Made by a program: the position numbers and the translations under genes. From assembly GCA_018398765.1 (NCBI GenBank), contig JAHBMJ010000967.1, forward strand, positions 1 to 37,875: a stretch of 37,875 bases of DNA, in the 5' to 3' direction. Shown here piece after piece: positions 33,362-37,875 of this stretch (within the stretch, counting starts at the first letter, position 1; the number at the start of each line of letters is the position of its first letter). This DNA comes from Chromera velia. Its lineage: Eukaryota > Sar > Chromeraceae. The notes under the pieces were generated by a model. It saw only the letters and a program-made list of their open reading frames with translations, was not told the origin of the DNA and searched no databases.

Positions 33362-34259
33362 CTTTTGCGCTTTCTTTCTCTGCCCCTCTCTTTTCCGAAC
33401 GCAAAACCCTGCATGCTGAAGAATCGTGACGGGGCACTTGTGGAACAGCACACGGGATAGATAGATCTCTTTCCTTCTCCAGAACTGAATGCCCTCCTCA
33501 AAAGAATTCAGAGGGAGGGTGTGGTCGTTTCGTTGGGGTCAGACGCCTTAATTCCGGACATGCAACGCTGGCAAAGCCGTAGAGCACCTCCTCGGTCTTC
33601 AACTCAACTCCCTCACGACCGCACCGCCTCATTCCCTCCCTGCAGTGGACAGACAGACAGAGAGAAGGGTTCACCACAGAGCATGTGACGGCTTTCATTT
33701 GTGCACCTTGAATTGACGACACCTCTCCCGTAGCAGGATCAACGATGGTGGCAGAGAGGGACAAAAGGCAAGCAGAAATGGGAAGGGTGAACCAAGAAAA
33801 GGCAGATGAGCACAGACACAGAGAGAGACCTTTCACGGCATTCCTTCTCATAGCAGATCCTTTTCTTGTGCCAATTTTGAGGCCTAACAGGGCGCAGACA
33901 GACACGTAAGCACACACGGTTGCTTCAACAAGTGACCCCATGCCAAGCGCAGAAGATGAAGGGAGAAGAATCAAACGACAACGCTCTCTGCCTCCGTCTC
34001 TCTTTCAAAAGGCATACGCAACAGAACCACACACTCCTTCTCCCGTGAAAACCACTTCCCCACCCACCCTCCAGCAGGGAGAAAGAGAGCCCGAGTGGGG
34101 GGAGACAGAAAGAAAGACGCCGAGGTAGGGGGCGTAGGAGAAGTAGACAGAGAGACAAAAGGTGCAGAAGGAGAAATCTCATAGACGCAGATGCACAAAA
34201 GCAGGCAGACAGGCAGACACGTGCTCAGGCTATTGAGCACAACCCACCTGATTTTTTGT

Positions 34260-35729
34260 CTAACCAATGACAGCATCAACGATGCCGCCAACGAGGCCCT
34301 GGCGGGGAGGGGGGTCTCTGTTGTCAATCACGACAACATCGGGGCCGTCACGGGTGCTGCCGTACCCGTCACGAGAGTCACGGGGATCGGACCCGTACTG
34401 CTTCTCCTCTCCCTCACCCTCCTGCAGTCTCCTGCCCACAACAGCATCAACGATGCCACCAACGAGTCCCTGGCGGGGAGGGGGGTCTCTGTTGTCAATC
34501 ACGACAACATCAGGGCCGTCACGGGTGCTGCCGTACCCGTCACGAGAGTCACGGGGATCGGACCCGTACTGCTTCTCCTCTCCCTCACCCTCCTGCAGTC
34601 TCCTGCCCACAACAGCATCAACGATGCCACCAACGAGTCCCTGGCGGGGAGGGGGGTCTCTGTTGTCAATCACGACAACATCGGGGCCGTCACGGGTGCT
34701 GCCGTAGCCGTCACGAGAGTCACGGGGATCGGACCCGTACTGCTTCTCCTCTCCCTCACCCTCCTGCAGTCTCCTGCCCACAACAGCATCAACGATGCCA
34801 CCAACGAGTCCCTGGCGGGGAGGGGGGTCTCTGTTGTCAATCACGACAACATCGGGGCCGTCACGGGTGCTGCCGTACCCGTCACGAGAGTCACGGGGAT
34901 CGGACCCGTACTGCTTCTCCTCTCCCTCACCCTCCTGCAGTCTCCTGCCCACAACAGCATCAACGATGCCACCAACGAGTCCCTGGCGGGGAGGGGGGTC
35001 TCTGTTGTCAATCACGACAACATCGGGGCCGTCACGGGTGCTGCCGTACCCGTCACGAGAGTCACGGGGATCGGACCCGTACTGCTTCTCCTCTCCCTCA
35101 CCCTCCTGCAGTCTCCTGCCAAGGACAGCGTCAACGATGCCGCCAACGACACCCTGGCGCGGAGGGGGGTCTCTGTTGTCAATCACGACAACATCGGGGC
35201 CGTCACGGGTGCTGCCGTACCCGTCACGAGAGTCACGGGGATCGGACCCGTACTGCTTCTCCTCTCCCTCACCCTCCTGCAGTCTCCTGCCAAGGACAGC
35301 GTCAACGATGCCGCCAACGACACCCTGGCGCGGAGGGGGGTCTCTGTTGTCAATCACGACAACATCAGGGCCGTCACGAGTGCTGCCGTAGCCGTCTCGG
35401 GAGCCATAGCCGTCACGGGGACCGGCACCGTACTGCTTCTCCTCTCCCTCACCCTCCTGCAGTCTCCTGCCAAGGACAGCGTCAACGATGCCGCCAACGA
35501 CACCCTGGCGCGGAGGGGGGTCTCTGTTGTCAATCACGATAACATCAGGGCCGTCACGAGTGCTGCCGTAGCCGTCACGGGAGCCATAGCCGTCCCGGGG
35601 ACCGGATCCGTACTGCTTCTCCTCAGTGGTCACAGGGGGCACAGCGGCTCCACGAAGGGCGGGGGTCTCGGGTGCCTCTTGAGCGACCGCCCCGATCACG
35701 GCAAAGACTGCGAGAGCTGTGAACTTCAT
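34260..35729 (-). CDS. Secreted tandem-repeat protein with RRLQE-punctuated 57-60-residue units
   Basis: One uninterrupted frame of 489 residues starts at the ATG at 35729, chosen because it begins a clear signal peptide (MKFTALAVFAVIGAVAQ); the frame also extends 18 codons upstream without a better start. After a short pro-like segment (EAPETPALRGAAV) come eight tandem units. Each runs EEKQYG, Asp/Arg/Gly/Tyr-rich RDGYGSTRDGPD, VVVIDNRDPPPRQ, the hydrophobic GLVGGIVDAVVG, then GRRLQEGEGE. The last unit stops right after VDAVIG, before the RRLQE. There are no Cys and no transmembrane helix. RRLQE is dibasic and fits RxLxE, the pattern cut by PEXEL/TEXEL aspartyl proteases of apicomplexans. 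A polyprotein precursor releasing peptides, or a repetitive wall or matrix protein, are both possible. It is the only intronless gene here, and I do not recognise its family. Confidence 0.82.
   Translation of the reverse strand: MKFTALAVFAVIGAVAQEAPETPALRGAAVPPVTTEEKQYGSGPRDGYGSRDGYGSTRDGPDVIVIDNRDPPPRQGVVGGIVDAVLGRRLQEGEGEEKQYGAGPRDGYGSRDGYGSTRDGPDVVVIDNRDPPPRQGVVGGIVDAVLGRRLQEGEGEEKQYGSDPRDSRDGYGSTRDGPDVVVIDNRDPPPRQGVVGGIVDAVLGRRLQEGEGEEKQYGSDPRDSRDGYGSTRDGPDVVVIDNRDPPPRQGLVGGIVDAVVGRRLQEGEGEEKQYGSDPRDSRDGYGSTRDGPDVVVIDNRDPPPRQGLVGGIVDAVVGRRLQEGEGEEKQYGSDPRDSRDGYGSTRDGPDVVVIDNRDPPPRQGLVGGIVDAVVGRRLQEGEGEEKQYGSDPRDSRDGYGSTRDGPDVVVIDNRDPPPRQGLVGGIVDAVVGRRLQEGEGEEKQYGSDPRDSRDGYGSTRDGPDVVVIDNRDPPPRQGLVGGIVDAVIG
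34266..35640 (-). repeat. Eight-copy 171/180-bp coding tandem repeat
   Basis: Repeat landmarks (CAGCATCAACG or CAGCGTCAACG on the plus strand) fall at 34271, 34442, 34613, 34784, 34955, 35126, 35297 and 35477: six spacings of 171 bases and one of 180. The 180-base spacing comes from an extra DGYGSR-type triplet group in the two N-terminal units. Copies at 34442-35125 are nearly identical, including silent positions. Confidence 0.95.
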
Positions 35730-36566
35730 TTTTGTCGCGGGAGAGACGGCGCCTACAAGTTTCGAAATGCTAACGGAGACCAAAAATGAGTTCAGAACAC
35801 CCTCTGAAAGTGCAAACTCCTACAGTGGACTTGAGCGTGCGTGTATGTGGAAACACGGAGGCTGTGTGGGGACAGAGAAAGATGGCTTGGAGGGAAGAAA
35901 AAGGGAAAGCACAGGGGGAAAGTATATTGCATGGGAAAGCCGGAAATTTTCGAAATTTCGGGCAATTTTAAGCATGCCGTCTCGCAGGAGACGGCGGCCA
36001 TTGCGGGGCCACTCTTGCAAGGCCCGCGAAAGAGAATTTTTCTGGGCCGGCGGCGCGGCCCGCCGCGGACCGAACATGCATGCACCCCGCGCCGCCAATA
36101 TCGATCAAGCAAATTTTAGAGGCGTCTCCTATCGTCTCTTCCTGGGAAGTCCCCCATTCTCCTCGGTGATTTCTATCACTGTCGTTTCCAACAGAGGCAC
36201 TTTACGATCCGTCTGTTTTTGCTCGTGATTTTCAGACGGATATTATGGAAGCCACTCGGGGCACTCCCGACTTGCACAAAGAGGTTTTTTGAAAGCTGCT
36301 GACTGGTTATCCGAGCACACCATAAGGACGGGTGGAGGAAGCTCCAGGTCGAACTTGCCTTACACACCTCCCCTGGCCACTTTGTGGCAGAGTGAGTCCA
36401 ACAAATTGCGTGGCAGCTGTCGTCTCGGTATCTTTGGTGAGAGATTTCTGCGACCAGCAGCCAAACGTTGCCCGTCGCCGATCCATCCGTCTCCGTTCGT
36501 TCGATTTCAATTGTGATCACGAGGAGAAGCGCTCCTTGCGGGCCAAAGGAAATAAAAAAACACACC
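35730..36566. promoter_or_regulatory. Shared divergent upstream region with serial palindromes
   Basis: These 837 bases separate the starts of the repeat-protein gene and the rightward last gene. Between about 35938 and 36062 lie GAAATTTTCGAAATTTC (near-palindrome), CCGTCTCGCAGGAGACGG (7-bp stem, 4-base loop), GGGCC-n10-GGCCC and CGGCGGCGCGGCCCGCCG. ATGCATGCA follows at about 36076. This dense, GC-rich run of inverted repeats is unlike the rest of the window and is a candidate regulatory or 5' UTR structure. Function is inferred from position. Confidence 0.5.
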
Positions 36567-37665
36567 ATGGACACAAAGAGAGTGAAAAATAACGGTGGTC
36601 GCCCCGGTTCGACCCCAGAGAGAACTTCCAACCCAGAAGTGGATTTTGATCCGTTCGAAAAGTTTGAAACTCTTCCTCCCGAGGAGGAAAGGAAGCGGTG
36701 CAAACGAATGGCAGTCTTTGTTGACGGAGAATATTTCTACAGCCACTTGTACCAGCAGAAACTTCCGTACGATCAGAGAGAGTCTCTGAAACCGTTCAAG
36801 GATGGGGAGATTCCCTCCGCACACACTTTCGTTCACACCGCACTGCCCACGCTGAGGGAGTCACTGGGTCTCCAGTGTCCTGAAGACTCACTGGAGGGGA
36901 ATGTCACGGGTGCGTCTCTTGGAGGGGGCGGGGCTTTTTTTTTTTTCGGTCACCTTGCGAAGACAATTGCGTACACCTTTCCGTTTCCTGCGATCTTTTG
37001 TTGGCCCATTGTTTTCCTGTCTCAGTACCCTTCCATTTTCCCTGTTCTTCTTCCCTTCCGTTCGTTTTCACTTCATTTTCCGTTTCTCATTCTGGACAAT
37101 GGCCGCCTTGTTGTTGACCCCCAGAACTCATGTGGGAAGGTTCGTGTGGCCTCTTCTTGCCTGTAAATGATGCAGACGGAGTCCTGCACATTTTTTGGTT
37201 TGACGGTAATCAGAAAAACAGATTCAAGCAGGAGCTGGGGGGGGATTACAGGGGGGCCCAGGCTAAGGCGTGCAACGAGAGACACGCTTTCCAATGTGAC
37301 CTTGTGAACGAAGGTGTGTCTGTCATCCAGTACAAGTTCAAACCTGAGACCCCATGGCACGATCACTTCTGTGCGCTCTTCTTGGAGTGTGCTTTTCTCC
37401 ACCCGTCTGACTGTGATTCTCTCATGGTCATGTGCAAGGGAGAGAGAAGCAGGCAGGCGACGGAACCCGACGCGACTGACGGCATGTTCACAGGACTGAG
37501 GTTTGCCCTGAACCAGCTGAGCAGGGCGAAGAAGGACGGGTGGTACAAACCGATCTACTACGTGGGAGAGGATTGGTCGGACCTCACGTCCCACGCCCTG
37601 GAACTGTTGACAGGCAAAGGAGATCCGATCCAATTGCTCGCGGACGGGGGTGCGAGACTGCTCAG
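36567..37665 (+). CDS. Possible NYN/PIN-like domain protein, 5' part only
   Basis: Two exons lie in the window (36567-36909 and 37125-37665), about 294 residues, and the frame continues past the window through a GTGAGT donor at 37666. After a basic, disordered N-terminus (residues 1-45), KRMAVFVDGEYFYSHLYQ resembles the first strand of NYN/PIN-type RNase domains, where an Asp in V(F/I)DGEN binds metal. VLHIFWFDGN in exon 2 resembles a later strand of such domains. The rest (CNERHAFQCDLV, HDHFCALFLECAF, DSLMVMCKGE, YKPIYYVGEDWSDL) I cannot assign. If the family call is right, it would be a metal-dependent RNase or RNA-binding protein. It may equally be an unrelated fold. The start is the first ATG giving a continuous frame to VFVDGE; an upstream open stretch lacks support. 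It diverges from the repeat-protein gene. Confidence 0.6.
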
Positions 37666-37824
37666 GTGAGTGACGGTTGAGTGAGTGAGCGAGTGAGTGG
37701 GATGGTAACAGAGCGAACAGAGAGGTCAGTTCCTGAGAGAAAAACAAAGCAAGTGAGCGAGAAAGTAATTGAGTGAGATTGAGAGTGAGAGTGTGCCTGT
37801 GCCGAGTAATTGAGTGAGAGTGTG

Positions 37825-37858
<34 letters not shown>

Positions 37859-37875
37859 CCTCCCCCCCTCCCCCC
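37666..37875 (+). repeat. GAGT-rich intron start and (CT)n microsatellite at window end
   Basis: The intron opens with GTGAGTGA and continues in TGAG/GAGT tetranucleotides (about 37676-37700 and 37750-37815), then a CT run (about 37826-37856) and a C-rich end. The window stops within this intron. Confidence 0.7.

Larger units (their letters stand above)
30669..34259. other. Convergent intergenic region with AT-rich island 5
   Basis: This 3.6-kb region separates the 3' ends of the RanBPM homologue and the secreted repeat protein. It contains a purine-rich stretch (30660-31100), a MITE-like element (31210-31702), strongly AT-rich DNA to about 32540 with a (GAT)n run at 32169-32185, duplicated ACGTCCTG-n-ACGGTCT wording (about 32482-32563), and a CT run at 33318-33356. 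Open frames here, including one encoding a Leu-rich start at 34182, lack supporting features. UTRs of the flanking genes probably occupy parts of it. Confidence 0.55.

Noticed and set aside
33925-34182. Minus-strand frame beginning MRFLLLHLLSLCLLLL, signal-peptide-like
   Set aside because: The Leu run comes from a GA-rich plus strand. No continuation, Cys pattern or splice-consistent second exon was found. It may be 3' UTR of the repeat-protein gene.
33500-34260. A second exon for the repeat protein after a possible G|GTTAGA donor at 34258
   Set aside because: All acceptors tried (for example at about 33649 and 33990) give only two to six further residues. The in-frame TAG after VDAVIG is a simpler end, though not proven.
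34191-35789. A 532-codon open frame on the plus strand, and a further open plus-strand frame, across the coding repeat
   Set aside because: They arise because 171 and 180 are multiples of three and no stop happens to fall in the unit. The minus frame has a signal peptide, a good start and hydrophilic repeat sense; the plus frames have neither.
1-37875. tRNA, rRNA or snRNA genes
   Set aside because: I looked for cloverleaf-like and conserved snRNA segments and recognised none; a covariance-model scan would be decisive.

Overview
The window looks like nuclear DNA of an intron-rich protist. Every recognisable protein but one is split by spliceosomal introns of about 0.1 to 1.8 kb, packed with CT/GT, GACA and GAAA microsatellites. 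TGCATGCA-type motifs are common and there are two assembly gaps: one N at 8420 and 91 Ns at 16505-16595. The protein set (CTLH-complex RanBPM/Gid1, tandem-RRM protein, GST, spermidine/spermine acetyltransferase, EGF-containing secreted protein) and the style suggest an alveolate such as the chromerid Chromera velia. That assignment is inference; no rRNA, organelle or diagnostic gene is present.

Nine genes are supported. From left to right: a two-RRM RNA-binding protein (-, 2203-5313), a sigma-like glutathione S-transferase (+, 5891-7677), a signal-peptide protein with a hydrophobic C-terminus (+, 8920-10703), a diamine/polyamine N-acetyltransferase (-, 11802-14230), a 2-oxoglutarate/Fe(II) dioxygenase (+, 14954-17688), a 1674-residue secreted EGF-containing protein with a large internal duplication (-, 18953-24150), a RanBPM/Gid1 homologue with SPRY-LisH-CTLH-CRA (+, 24896-30668), a secreted protein made of eight near-identical 57-60-residue repeats (-, 34260-35729), and the 5' part of a possible NYN/PIN-like protein that leaves the window (+, 36567 onward). 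Exon models were built by hand from phase-consistent splice sites and, where possible, family alignment.

The layout is regular. Eight of the nine genes form four divergent pairs sharing 0.6-0.8 kb upstream regions (5314-5890, 14231-14953, 24151-24895, 35730-36566). The 3' ends of genes face AT-rich, TTTAAA- and CTAG-rich islands (about 740-1060, 7900-8330, 10745-11790, 17800-18500, 31330-32540) that differ sharply from the GC-balanced genic DNA. One island contains a roughly 0.5 kb element with 24-bp imperfect terminal inverted repeats, a MITE candidate.

The genes do not form one pathway. The most unusual items are: the secreted repeat protein, whose units are punctuated by RRLQE, a match to the dibasic and PEXEL/TEXEL-like RxLxE cleavage patterns, so that it could be a polyprotein precursor; the EGF protein with two copies of an unrecognised helical module at a constant offset of about 469 residues; the RanBPM homologue with a disordered insert separating LisH from CTLH; and a splice-site grammar of GTCAGT donors (C at +3) with GCAG acceptors.
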